Shown piece after piece: positions 15,809 to 22,898 of a stretch of 26,849 nt of DNA. Both the position numbers and the translations under genes were made by a program. The notes under the pieces were generated by a model. The model saw only the letters and a list, made by a program, of their open reading frames with translations, was not told the DNA's origin and did no database searches. Each line of letters begins with the position of its first letter. Positions within the stretch are counted from its first letter, which is position 1. The DNA is from JANLQX01 sp043775075. Lineage in GTDB: Bacteria; Actinomycetota; Acidimicrobiia; Acidimicrobiales; JANYDT01. Where the stretch lies: positions 1 through 26,849 of the forward strand of contig JAYVSS010000170.1 of the NCBI GenBank assembly GCA_043775075.1, read 5' to 3'.

Positions 15809-16963
15809 CTATCGGACTCCCAGTTCGCGGGCCACGATGCCTCGCAGGATTTCGTTGGTGCCGCCTCGAAGGGTGAATCCCGGGGCGGAGAGCACGGCGT
15901 CGGCCACCAGCTGATCAAAGACTGGATTGGTTCCCGGCGGCACGAGTTGTCTCGCCACCTCACCGATCTCGCCCTCGAGCCTCGTGCCCATGTCCTTGAC
16001 CAACGCCGCTTCGGTGACCGGAAGGCCGCCGGAATCGAGAGACACGGCAACCGAGATACAGAGCCTTCGCAACGCGCTCAATCGAGCGACCAACATCCCG
16101 ACCTGGGCGGCTGTCTCAGTGCTCGGATCGGTGCCGACGGCATCGATCAGCGCGCGTAGCAGTGGGAACGTCGACAAATATCGTTCGGGTCCGGAGCGCT
16201 CGAACGCCAGCTCGGCGATGCACTGATCCCAACCATTACCCGCGGTGCCCATGAGGTAGTGATCGGGAACGAAGACATCGGTCATGACCACCTCGTTGAA
16301 ATGATGGTGTCCGGTGAGTAAGCGGATGGGACGAATGTCCACTCCGGGAGCGCGTAGATCCATCACGAACTGGCTCATGCCGCGGTGTTTCGAACCGGCC
16401 TCATTCAGCGGGGTCGTTCGCACGAGGACGATGAAGAACTGGTTGTTGTGGGCCTGGCTCGTCCATACCTTGGTGCCGTTTAGCAACCAACCGCCGTCGG
16501 TGCGCGTGGCCGTCGAACGGATATTGGCGAGATCACTACCGGCGTCAGGTTCGGACATGCCGATGGAGAAGAAGATCTCACCAGCGACCATGCCGGGAAT
16601 GAGCTCTCGCCGAACCTGCTCGGTCCCGTGCTTGAGGAGCGCAGGTCCACTCTGGCGGTCGCTCACCCAGTGGGCGGCAATGGGGGCGCCATGCGCCAGA
16701 AGTTCTTCGACGACGACGAACCGGTCGAGCTGACTGCGTCCGTGACCGCCATACTCTTTGGGCCACGCCAGGCCGAGAAATCCGGCGGCGCCCAGCTTCT
16801 TCGAGAACGACGGATCATGCTGCGACAACCACGTGTCGCATCGGGGAACGAAACCGCCGCTGTCGATCTCGTCGGCGAGAAAGGTCCGCAGGTCGGCACG
16901 AAGTAGTTCAGTTGCTACCGGTAGGGCGGCGGGAGGAAAGAAGAGGCGAGCCACACCTTCCAT
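15809..16963 (-). CDS. Acyl-CoA dehydrogenase, first subunit
   Basis: 384-residue acyl-CoA dehydrogenase introducing a trans-2,3 double bond into an acyl-CoA with FAD as acceptor. The N-terminal helical domain has the typical AGFLGLAWPKEYGG. SEPDAGSD at 137-144 starts the flavin-contacting strand, continued by GWLLNGTKVWTSQAHNNQF. FERSGPERY at about 254-262 follows, and GGTNEILRGIVAREL closes the fold. The frame stays open up to 17296, but those 111 extra codons run through repeats and a hairpin and read as Arg/Ser noise, so ATG 16963 is used. The next gene starts two bases after its stop, so the two products are probably subunits of one complex. Alanine dehydrogenase upstream on the same strand is separated by the repeat-rich spacer and is probably unrelated. 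Confidence 0.93.
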   Translation of the reverse strand: MEGVARLFFPPAALPVATELLRADLRTFLADEIDSGGFVPRCDTWLSQHDPSFSKKLGAAGFLGLAWPKEYGGHGRSQLDRFVVVEELLAHGAPIAAHWVSDRQSGPALLKHGTEQVRRELIPGMVAGEIFFSIGMSEPDAGSDLANIRSTATRTDGGWLLNGTKVWTSQAHNNQFFIVLVRTTPLNEAGSKHRGMSQFVMDLRAPGVDIRPIRLLTGHHHFNEVVMTDVFVPDHYLMGTAGNGWDQCIAELAFERSGPERYLSTFPLLRALIDAVGTDPSTETAAQVGMLVARLSALRRLCISVAVSLDSGGLPVTEAALVKDMGTRLEGEIGEVARQLVPPGTNPVFDQLVADAVLSAPGFTLRGGTNEILRGIVARELGVR

Positions 16964-16988
16964 TGTGGCCGAAACCACCAGCAATCCG

Positions 16989-17039
16989 GCGTGTGGGGTG
17001 GCTGCGTCTTTCTGAGGGCGAAGCAGCCACCCCACACGC
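16989..17039. repeat. Perfect 17-bp inverted repeat (strong hairpin) upstream of acyl-CoA dehydrogenase
   Basis: GCGTGTGGGGTGGCTGC at 16989-17005 pairs perfectly with 17023-17039 across a 17-base loop. There is no T-run on either side, so it is not a classical intrinsic terminator. It lies in the presumed 5' leader of the acyl-CoA dehydrogenase mRNA, where it could be an attenuator, a protein-binding site, or the terminal repeat of a tiny element. The role is not determined. Confidence 0.85.
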
Positions 17040-17203
17040 TCGGTGCTGTGTCGAACTGATCGAGCATGCCGAGGGTGGATCGTGGCCCATCGGCCATGAC
17101 GACCAATGAGACGCTCGTTTGTCCACACAGCACCTGACCGGAAGCTCCGCTCGGTTTTGACTCGTTCTGGGCGGGAAAGCGACGTCGTGAAGCGGACCCG
17201 AGT

Positions 17204-17277
17204 GTCGTTTCGTAGTCCAGAGCGCCCAGAGCGCCCAGAGCGCCCAGAGCGTCGTCGTTTCGTAGTCCAGAGCGCCC
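17204..17277. repeat. Nested direct and tandem repeats
   Basis: A 24-base segment at 17204-17227 recurs exactly at 17254-17277, a 50-bp period. Within the first period, the 9-base unit AGAGCGCCC is tandemly repeated three times at 17219-17245, followed by a partial copy. This is a small VNTR-like tract, probably variable between strains. Confidence 0.85.
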
Positions 17278-17291
17278 GGCTGGTCAGCCGG
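17276..17291 (-). terminator. Terminator-like hairpin after ald
   Basis: CCGGCT and AGCCGG form a six-base-pair GC-rich stem with a GGTC loop, beginning 11 bases past the ald stop. No U-tract follows, as is common for actinobacterial terminators. The ald stop context (GCTGGTCAG, 17297-17305) is partly repeated within the hairpin (17279-17287). Confidence 0.4.
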
Positions 17292-17301
17292 CGCAAGCTG
17301 G

Positions 17302-18429
17302 TCAGGCGAAAGCGTCGGCCAGGCGAACGAAGGGTCGACCGAGGGATTGTGCGACAACCTCATTGGTCACGTGGCCGTCCACGCAGTTGAACCCGTGGGC
17401 CAATACTGGATCGGCCGACGCCGCGACCACTCCATGCGCCACGTCGGCGATGTACGGGAGCGTGGCGTTGGTCAATGCATAGGTCGATGTGTACGGCACC
17501 GCGCCGGGCATATTGCCAACGGCATAATGAATCACCCCGTGCAGTTCGTAGGTCGGATCGGTATGGCTCGTCTCCCGAGTGGTGGCGATGCATCCGCCCT
17601 GATCAACAGCCACGTCCACAATCACTGCGCCCTTCTTCATGGTGCGCACCATCGCCTCACTCACTACGACCGGTGCGCGTCCGCCGGCGACGAGCACGGC
17701 ACCGATCACCAGATCAGCATCGGCAACCGCACGCTCTACTGCCCCCTGATTCGATGCGAGCGTGACGACTCGACCCCGTTGAATTTGATCCACAAAGCGC
17801 AAGCGGTCGAGGTTCTTGTCCAGCAGCAACACCTCGGCCTCCATGCCCGCGGCAATCCACGCGGCGTTCCATCCCACATTTCCTGCGCCCAAAACGACCA
17901 CACGCGCGGGACGCACCCCGGGGGCACCACCCATGAGGATCCCTCGCCCGCCGCGGTGGCGCTCCAGAAATTGTGCGCCCATCTGCGGCGCTAATCGTCC
18001 CGCCACCTCACTCATCGGTGCAAGCAACGGAAGAGCGCCGTTTGTTGTCTGCACCGTCTCGTAGGCAATCGCCGTGCACCTCGACGCCAGGAGCGCGTCG
18101 GCCACCTTCGGATACGCAGCGAGATGGAGGTAGGTAACCAGCGTGAGATCGGGTCGCAGGTAACCGAACTCGGACCCCTGCGGCTCCTTCACTTTCACCA
18201 CCAGGTCCTGGCTCCACGCTGCTTCGGCGGTGGGCACAATGTCGGCCCCTGCACTCACGTAGTCGGCGTCGGAAATCCCGGCGCCTTCCCCGGCGCCGGT
18301 TTCCACGAAGACCTGGGCGCCAGTGCGCTCAAGCTCGCGTACTCCGTCCGGCGTGAGCGCAACGCGAGACTCCGACGTCTTAATTTCCGCTGGTATGCCG
18401 ATGGTTCGAATGATGGTGCGCGCACTCAT
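17302..18429 (-). CDS. ald: Alanine dehydrogenase
   Basis: NAD-dependent enzyme interconverting L-alanine and pyruvate plus ammonia (some actinobacterial forms also act on glyoxylate); cytosolic hexamer. Recognised by IGIPAEIKTSESRVALTPDGV with the substrate-binding Arg22, KVKEP near residue 81, the LHLAA histidine near 102, VLGAGNVGWNAAWIAAGM as the NAD-binding glycine motif, VDVAVDQGGC with the active-site Asp, and NMPGAVPYTSTYALTNAT. At 375 residues it matches the family (about 371). The six or seven extra N-terminal residues compared with the M. tuberculosis protein are unremarkable. An Lrp/AsnC gene starts divergently 61 bases away and is the expected regulator, as in mycobacterial ald/aldR. 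Very secure. Confidence 0.96.
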   Translation of the reverse strand: MSARTIIRTIGIPAEIKTSESRVALTPDGVRELERTGAQVFVETGAGEGAGISDADYVSAGADIVPTAEAAWSQDLVVKVKEPQGSEFGYLRPDLTLVTYLHLAAYPKVADALLASRCTAIAYETVQTTNGALPLLAPMSEVAGRLAPQMGAQFLERHRGGRGILMGGAPGVRPARVVVLGAGNVGWNAAWIAAGMEAEVLLLDKNLDRLRFVDQIQRGRVVTLASNQGAVERAVADADLVIGAVLVAGGRAPVVVSEAMVRTMKKGAVIVDVAVDQGGCIATTRETSHTDPTYELHGVIHYAVGNMPGAVPYTSTYALTNATLPYIADVAHGVVAASADPVLAHGFNCVDGHVTNEVVAQSLGRPFVRLADAFA

Positions 18430-18490
18430 GAAGTGAGCTTGACGACTCGGTCCCCTGCGGTCGCGGCGTTCCTATGCCAACATTGCCAGT
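18430..18490. promoter_or_regulatory. Divergent ald / Lrp-family regulator control region
   Basis: Only 61 bases separate the two start codons, so both promoters and any Lrp-type operators must lie here or reach into the coding sequences. I see no clean TTGACA/TATAAT pair or long palindrome. The assignment rests on gene arrangement. Confidence 0.5.
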
Positions 18491-18934
18491 GTGACCGATG
18501 AATCCAAGGCACTTGACGACATCGACACTCGAATCGTCGCAATGCTGAGCGAGTCGGGCCGGATGTCATGGCGAGAATTGGGTGAGAGCGTCCACCTCTC
18601 GGCCACATCCGTCGGCGATCGCGTCCGCCGGTTGGAGGGGCTTGGGGTTATTTCCGGGTATCGAGCGGTAGTCGATCCGGCGGCGGTTGGACGGGGAATG
18701 CGGGCCGTCATCGAGGTCCAACTCCGGCCCGAGACCTCGCCCGACGGGTTCGAGGCGGCCCTGGCCGAACGGGCCGAAGTGACCTTCGCCGCCTACGTCA
18801 CCGGCGCCGCCGATTACGCCGTCCTCGTCGATTGTGCTGGCGCCGAAGGGCTCGACGGCTTCACCCGGTGGTGCAAGGCCAACGGCGCTGCTCATACCGA
18901 GTCCCGTGTTGTCCTCCGGCGCGTCGTCGGCTGA
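18491..18934 (+). CDS. Lrp/AsnC-family transcriptional regulator (AldR-like)
   Basis: Feast/famine DNA-binding regulator of 147 residues. The N-terminal winged helix-turn-helix runs over about 8-60 (LDDIDTRIVAMLSESGRMSWRELG, then LSATSVGDRVRRLEGLGVISGYRAVVDP). The C-terminal RAM ligand-binding domain follows (VTFAAYVTGAADYAVLVDCAGAEGLDGF). Start GTG 18491 is used because LDDIDTRI-type family homology begins a few residues later. Divergent placement from alanine dehydrogenase strongly suggests it controls ald in response to alanine or another amino acid, as AldR does in mycobacteria. A GC palindrome, CGCCCCGGGGCG, at 18940-18951 just after its stop may help termination. Confidence 0.93.
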   Translation: MTDESKALDDIDTRIVAMLSESGRMSWRELGESVHLSATSVGDRVRRLEGLGVISGYRAVVDPAAVGRGMRAVIEVQLRPETSPDGFEAALAERAEVTFAAYVTGAADYAVLVDCAGAEGLDGFTRWCKANGAAHTESRVVLRRVVG

Positions 18935-19045
18935 CCGGCCGCCCCGGGGCGTACCCGCTCCACTGACGTCCGTTGTCTACCGCACGTGCGACGAGGAATT
19001 GCGTGACGATGCGGGCACGGGCGGAGGAATGGGTCGCTGTGACGC

Positions 19046-19074
19046 TTGACACTGACCGCTCACATCCGTACTGT
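19046..19074 (+). promoter_or_regulatory. Candidate promoter of the lacI-type gene and sugar locus
   Basis: A perfect TTGACA at 19046-19051 is followed after 17 bases by TACTGT at 19069-19074, fitting the actinobacterial TAnnnT -10 pattern. Predicted transcription would start near 19081, placing the palindrome at 19088-19099 just downstream of the start, a repressing position. Confidence 0.55.
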
Positions 19075-19087
19075 GTTGATCGATAAA

Positions 19088-19099
19088 TTGAACGTTCAA
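19088..19099. promoter_or_regulatory. LacI-family operator (perfect palindrome)
   Basis: TTGAACGTTCAA is a perfect 12-bp palindrome with the central CG step into which LacI-family hinge helices typically insert. It lies between the candidate promoter and the lacI start codon, which points to autoregulation. No second perfect copy was noticed elsewhere in the window. Confidence 0.65.
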
Positions 19100-19109
19100 A
19101 TCGGCTTCG

Positions 19110-19118
19110 GGAGGTGAT
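19110..19118 (+). promoter_or_regulatory. Ideal Shine-Dalgarno sequence fixing the lacI-type start
   Basis: GGAGGTGAT is fully complementary to the 16S rRNA tail, and its GGAGG core ends six bases before GTG 19121. This decides in favour of the distal start and therefore for the long N-terminal extension of the regulator. Confidence 0.8.
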
Positions 19119-19120
19119 AC

Positions 19121-20386
19121 GTGACGGCAAATGCCACTCCAAGGGATGCAGCAAACCAATCGGCGGGTGCTGCGTCTGATCATTTCCCGCCCCTTGTGTC
19201 AGATGCGACAGCTGCGACAGATGTCAGCTCCGAACGGCCACCGCAACCGTCGGGTGTAGCGACGACGAACCTCAACGACCCCGCCGCCTATGAGGGCGAG
19301 GCCGCCGCCACTGCCGGCCAACGTTTGTCCTCCACCCCGCCGCGGATTGTGCTCCCGCACACGACGAGGACGGACCGTTTCGCTCACGACACCCCGACGA
19401 TCGAAGACGTTGCTCGGCACGCCGGAGTCAGTCGCCAAACCGTTTCCAACGTGCTGAACGCGCCGGACCGGGTGCGCCCCGAAACTATCGAACGAGTTCG
19501 GCATTCTGTCGACCTGCTCGGGTACCGGGCCAACCGCAACGCCCGTAACCTGCGCACCCGCACTTCGAGGGTTATCGGCTACCGGATTCCCCCGCTCGAC
19601 GCCCGGGGCAACTTTGTCCTTGACACCTTTCTCCACGCTATGACCGAGGCAGTGGAGGAGCTCGGATACCACGTGCTGTTGTTCACGTCGGATTCGCGTG
19701 AACGCGAGATTGCTACGTATTGGGAGCTCAACGCCCAGTCAGCAGTCGATGGAGTCGTGCTCGCCCAAACCGATCTCAATGACGCTCGGCCTGCGCCCCT
19801 GCTCACGGCATCGGTACCGTTCGTCAGCTTCGGTCGGACATGGGGCAACGACGAACATTCGTGGGTCGACGTGGACGGCCGCGCCGGTACGAAGCTTGCC
19901 GTTGAGCATCTTCTGCGCAAGGGCCATCGACGCTTTGCGTGGCTCGGCGCCAATCCCGGCACGGTCGGCAACGACGAACGCGAACGCGGGGTGAAAGACA
20001 CCCTCAACGCGGCCGGCCTGGGGAGCGAGCTCACCGTGGTGAATTTGCGCGACGACCCGGCTTCGGATCGACGGGATCTTGGTCAACTCTTGGACTCGGC
20101 AAACGCTCCGACGGCGTTCGTCGCAATCAGTGATCTCCAGGCGTTAACGGTGCTCTCGGAATTTGAGTCCCGGTCGCTGATACCTGGTCGTGACGCCGAC
20201 GTGATCGGATTCGACGACACGCCGGTTGCTTCGTACGCCGGCGGTGGGCTGACCTCAGTGCGCCAGCCGATTGGCTTGGTCGCCAAAGAACTTGCCCGCC
20301 TTCTCGCTCTGCAGTTCGCTGACTCAACGAGCGCGCCCGAAGGGGTCTTGCTCACTCCCGAGCTCGTGGTTCGGCGAACCGCATAA
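19121..20386 (+). CDS. LacI-family transcriptional regulator with long N-terminal extension
   Basis: Sugar-responsive repressor of 421 residues. The helix-turn-helix is at about 92-116 (TIEDVARHAGVSRQTVSNVLN), the hinge region at about 138-148 (NRNARNLRTRT), and the periplasmic-binding-protein-like effector domain runs from about 150 to the end, including the late DVIGFDDTPVASYAGGGLTSVRQP and the closing LLTPELVVRRTA. Typical LacI proteins have 330-350 residues with the helix-turn-helix at the very N-terminus. Here about 90 Ala/Pro/Thr-rich, probably disordered residues precede it. An ideal ribosome site supports this start. The gene stands directly before the binding-protein, permease and glycosidase genes, so those are the likely targets, together with its own promoter palindrome. 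Confidence 0.92.
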   Translation: MTANATPRDAANQSAGAASDHFPPLVSDATAATDVSSERPPQPSGVATTNLNDPAAYEGEAAATAGQRLSSTPPRIVLPHTTRTDRFAHDTPTIEDVARHAGVSRQTVSNVLNAPDRVRPETIERVRHSVDLLGYRANRNARNLRTRTSRVIGYRIPPLDARGNFVLDTFLHAMTEAVEELGYHVLLFTSDSREREIATYWELNAQSAVDGVVLAQTDLNDARPAPLLTASVPFVSFGRTWGNDEHSWVDVDGRAGTKLAVEHLLRKGHRRFAWLGANPGTVGNDERERGVKDTLNAAGLGSELTVVNLRDDPASDRRDLGQLLDSANAPTAFVAISDLQALTVLSEFESRSLIPGRDADVIGFDDTPVASYAGGGLTSVRQPIGLVAKELARLLALQFADSTSAPEGVLLTPELVVRRTA

Positions 20387-20400
20387 CCGACGCCAACCCT

Positions 20401-20423
20401 CCGGCCGAAGCTTCTCATGCCGG
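20401..20423 (+). terminator. Weak terminator-like hairpin after the lacI-type gene
   Basis: CCGGC and GCCGG enclose a 13-base loop that itself contains the palindrome GAAGCTTC; CAATTTT follows. The stem is only five base pairs, so at most it would partially separate regulator and transporter expression. Low confidence. Confidence 0.25.
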
Positions 20424-20473
20424 GCAATTTTCTGTACCGAAACATCCCAACCTCATACTTTCAAGGAGTCACC

Positions 20474-21724
20474 ATGAAGCACTATCAGATGCGTGCAATC
20501 GCCGGGCTGTCCGCTGTCGCGGTATTCGGCCTCATGCCCGTTGGCGTGGATGCAGCAACGAAAAAAGCCAGCAAATCAGTAAAAGCAGGTGCTCTTAAAG
20601 GAGCGAAGCTGGATATCTATGGCTGGACCAGCTCCCCCGAAGAAGATGGTGCCCTCACTGGCCTTGTCGATGAATTCAATAAGAAGAACGGTTCAAAGGC
20701 TCGGTTCTTGCCGCAGAAGGAATACGACGCAGCTCTGCAAGCAGCGCTGTCATCAGGCGCCGGCCCCGACATCTTCTACGTCGACTCGTTCAAGATGCCA
20801 GACCTGGTCAAGGCCGGTGCCCTCGTTCCGGCACCGGCGGGGGCTCTGACCAAGCCCGACGACATCTATCCTTCGCTCCGTAGCGTGTTCTCCGGTGTCG
20901 ATGGCAAGCTTGTCTGCCCCCCAAAGGATTTCTCGACTCTCGCGCTCGTTTACGACGCAGACTTTCTGAAGGCCAAAGGCGTTACCCCGCCAACCACCTG
21001 GGATGAGCTCAAAGTCGCAGCGGCGAAACTCACAACCGATGGCCGTGCCGGCTTGGTCATGGGGTTCGAGTATCCACGTGTCGGAACGTTCATGTTCCAA
21101 GCGGGCGGCGCGATGACCGACGACAAGGTCACGAAAATGACGGTGAATTCGCCGGAGAACAAAGCAGCCTTCTCGTTTCTCACTGATCTCTACAAGACCA
21201 AGTCATTGCAGGCCCCCGATGAAGTCAGTGCTGGTTGGGCGGGCGAGGCGTTGGCCAAGGGCAAGGCGGCAATGGTGATTGAGGGGAACTGGATTGTCGG
21301 CTACCTCAAGAAGGAAGCACCGACGCTGAACGCCGGATTTGCCGAGCTGCCGGCCGGGCCGAAGGGCAAGGGCACGTTTGCCTTCACCGTTTGCTACGGA
21401 GTCAACAAGAACTCCAAGAACCAAGCGGCGGCGTGGAAACTGGTCGATGCATTGACGAATGCCGAAGGCTCGCTGAAGTGGACCAATGCGTTCAACGTCA
21501 TGCCCGCGCATGCGTCAGTTGCCGATCAATGGCTCGCCGCGCGGCCCAATCTCAAGCCGTTCGTGAGTGGTGCTGCCTATGCCCGCAAGTTCCAGTTCGT
21601 CCCTGGTTTCGGTGACGTCCAGGGTGAATTCAATAAGGGTCTGAAAGCAGTCTTTAGCGGCGAGAAATCGTTTGATGATTACGCCAAGGCCGTCGACTCA
21701 GCCGGACAAAGCGTCCTGAAGTAG
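20474..21724 (+). CDS. Extracellular sugar-binding protein (maltose-type), non-lipoprotein signal peptide
   Basis: Solute-binding protein of a carbohydrate ABC importer, 416 residues. Start ATG 20474 follows a good AAGGAG site; the frame could begin earlier at 20417, but that would put extra residues before the signal peptide. Residues 1-27 are a Sec signal ending VDA, with no lipobox cysteine. The mature part starts with a Lys/Ala/Ser-rich segment, then the fold: LDIYGWTSSPEEDG, GPDIFYVDSFKMPDLVKAGALVP, LALVYDADFLKAKG, the WDELKVAAAKL phrase, and GKAAMVIEGNWIVGYL. The MalE-like features, two downstream permeases and a debranching-type glycosidase suggest a maltodextrin-like or branched glucan oligosaccharide, by inference. 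A strong hairpin separates it from the permease genes. Confidence 0.92.
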   Translation: MKHYQMRAIAGLSAVAVFGLMPVGVDAATKKASKSVKAGALKGAKLDIYGWTSSPEEDGALTGLVDEFNKKNGSKARFLPQKEYDAALQAALSSGAGPDIFYVDSFKMPDLVKAGALVPAPAGALTKPDDIYPSLRSVFSGVDGKLVCPPKDFSTLALVYDADFLKAKGVTPPTTWDELKVAAAKLTTDGRAGLVMGFEYPRVGTFMFQAGGAMTDDKVTKMTVNSPENKAAFSFLTDLYKTKSLQAPDEVSAGWAGEALAKGKAAMVIEGNWIVGYLKKEAPTLNAGFAELPAGPKGKGTFAFTVCYGVNKNSKNQAAAWKLVDALTNAEGSLKWTNAFNVMPAHASVADQWLAARPNLKPFVSGAAYARKFQFVPGFGDVQGEFNKGLKAVFSGEKSFDDYAKAVDSAGQSVLK

Positions 21725-21735
21725 TACTCAACATT

Positions 21736-21774
21736 TCGTCGGCCGGAGGGCTACCCCAGACCTCCGGCCGATGA
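21736..21774 (+). promoter_or_regulatory. Strong intercistronic hairpin between binding-protein and permease genes
   Basis: TCGGCCGGAGG at 21739-21749 pairs perfectly with 21761-21771 across an 11-base loop. With one G-U pair the stem extends to 21736-21749/21761-21774. It begins 11 bases past the binding-protein stop. A T-rich stretch (TTTTCTCTTT) comes only later, near 21788-21797. Such structures typically protect the upstream mRNA or partly terminate transcription, giving more binding protein than permease. Confidence 0.75.
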
Positions 21775-21821
21775 GCACCTCCCGCAGTTTTCTCTTTCCA
21801 CCTGCGTAAAGGATGGTTGTT

Positions 21822-22898
21822 GTGAGTACCACCACCGTGGAGCCGCTGGGACGCAAACCGCGTCGCCTCGGCGAATGGCTGGCCAAAGACAAACGTGGGG
21901 GGAAGTCCATCTTCCAAAACGACGTCCGGACGGGCTGGATGTTCCTTTCGCCGTTCGTCATTGGGATGCTGGTTTTCATCATCATCCCGATCTTCATGGC
22001 TCTGTGGGTGAGTTTTACCGACTGGGGCGGCATCAGCCCGCCGCTGAAAGCAAAGTCAGTGGGGGTGGGGAACTACAAAACGCTTCTCTTTGAAGAAGGT
22101 TTGCGGCGGAATGATCTTTTCCTATCGCTGAAGAACAATTTTTATTACGTTGTCCTCGTCGTACCCATCCAGACATTCCTTGCCTTTGTTCTGGCCTTCA
22201 TCGTTCATCAGAAAGTGCTGAGAGGCCGGAGTTTCTTTCGCCTCGCGTTCTTCTTTCCGTCAATCACTTCGTCGATCGCCGTGTCGTTGATCTTCAAGTT
22301 TATTTTTCAGGTCGACGGGCTGGCCAACAAGGTATTTCCCGGAAAGAAAGTCAACTGGTTCGGAGACTCGCGAGGATCGTTTCATAACCTTCTCGGAGCA
22401 TTCGGCGTGAAACGATCACCCTCGTTTTTGAAAGGCATGTTCCTTGGGCAATCACTCTGGGAATGGCTCTCCGGACCGAGTGTGGCTATGTGCGCCATTA
22501 TGGCGTGCGTTATTTGGACGACGAGCGGTACGTTGATGCTCATCTTTCTCGGTGGCCTTCAGAACATCCCGGAATCGCTCGATGAGGCAGCGACCCTAGA
22601 CGGTGCCACCGGTTGGAAACGTATGTGGCTAGTGACCTTTCCGATGTTGCGTCCCCAAGTCTTCTTGGTTCTGGTACTCGGACTTATCGGCACATGGCAG
22701 GTCTTCGACCAGGTCTACGCGATGAGCTTCGGTGGCCCGGATAAGTCAACAATTACCCCGGCATTTTGGATCTACTTCCAGTCCTTCAAGAATGGTCAAG
22801 CCGGTCTGGGTGCGGCCCTGGCCGTAATTCTTTGCGCAATCATCGCCGTATTTACCTATATTCAGCGACGCATCGTGAGCGACAGGGCGGTCGATTGA
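21822..22898 (+). CDS. Sugar ABC transporter permease, MalF type
   Basis: Inner-membrane permease of 358 residues. Membrane segments lie at about 38-65 (GWMFLSPFVIGMLVFIIIPIF), 108-130, 139-165, 222-247 and two more to the end. The cytoplasmic EAA loop is at about 251-277 (PESLDEAATLDGAT, ending TFPMLRP). A long hydrophilic loop between the third and fourth segments (about 165-215) makes it longer than the usual 290-300, recalling the large periplasmic loop of E. coli MalF, though placed differently. GTG 21822 is preferred over the in-frame ATG 21813 because AAAGGA at 21808-21813 gives proper spacing only to the GTG. Its TGA overlaps the start of the next permease gene. Confidence 0.93.
   Translation: MSTTTVEPLGRKPRRLGEWLAKDKRGGKSIFQNDVRTGWMFLSPFVIGMLVFIIIPIFMALWVSFTDWGGISPPLKAKSVGVGNYKTLLFEEGLRRNDLFLSLKNNFYYVVLVVPIQTFLAFVLAFIVHQKVLRGRSFFRLAFFFPSITSSIAVSLIFKFIFQVDGLANKVFPGKKVNWFGDSRGSFHNLLGAFGVKRSPSFLKGMFLGQSLWEWLSGPSVAMCAIMACVIWTTSGTLMLIFLGGLQNIPESLDEAATLDGATGWKRMWLVTFPMLRPQVFLVLVLGLIGTWQVFDQVYAMSFGGPDKSTITPAFWIYFQSFKNGQAGLGAALAVILCAIIAVFTYIQRRIVSDRAVD

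Larger units (their letters stand above)
16964..17301. other. Repeat- and hairpin-rich intergenic spacer
   Basis: 338 bases between ald and the acyl-CoA dehydrogenase pair, with no credible gene. From the ald side it holds a terminator-like hairpin (17276-17291), a short tandem-repeat tract (17204-17277), a plain stretch, and a strong 17-bp inverted repeat (16989-17039) ending 25 bases before the dehydrogenase ATG. A looser inverted repeat, GGTGCTGTGT at 17042-17051 with its complement at 17125-17134, brackets part of the plain stretch. No clear sigma-70 promoter was seen, although one must presumably exist for the dehydrogenase operon. Confidence 0.65.

Noticed and set aside
16964..17296. 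N-terminal extension of the first acyl-CoA dehydrogenase by 111 codons
   Set aside because: The extra codons run through the tandem repeats and the 17-bp hairpin, give Arg/Ser-rich sequence, and family homology starts only at ATG 16963.
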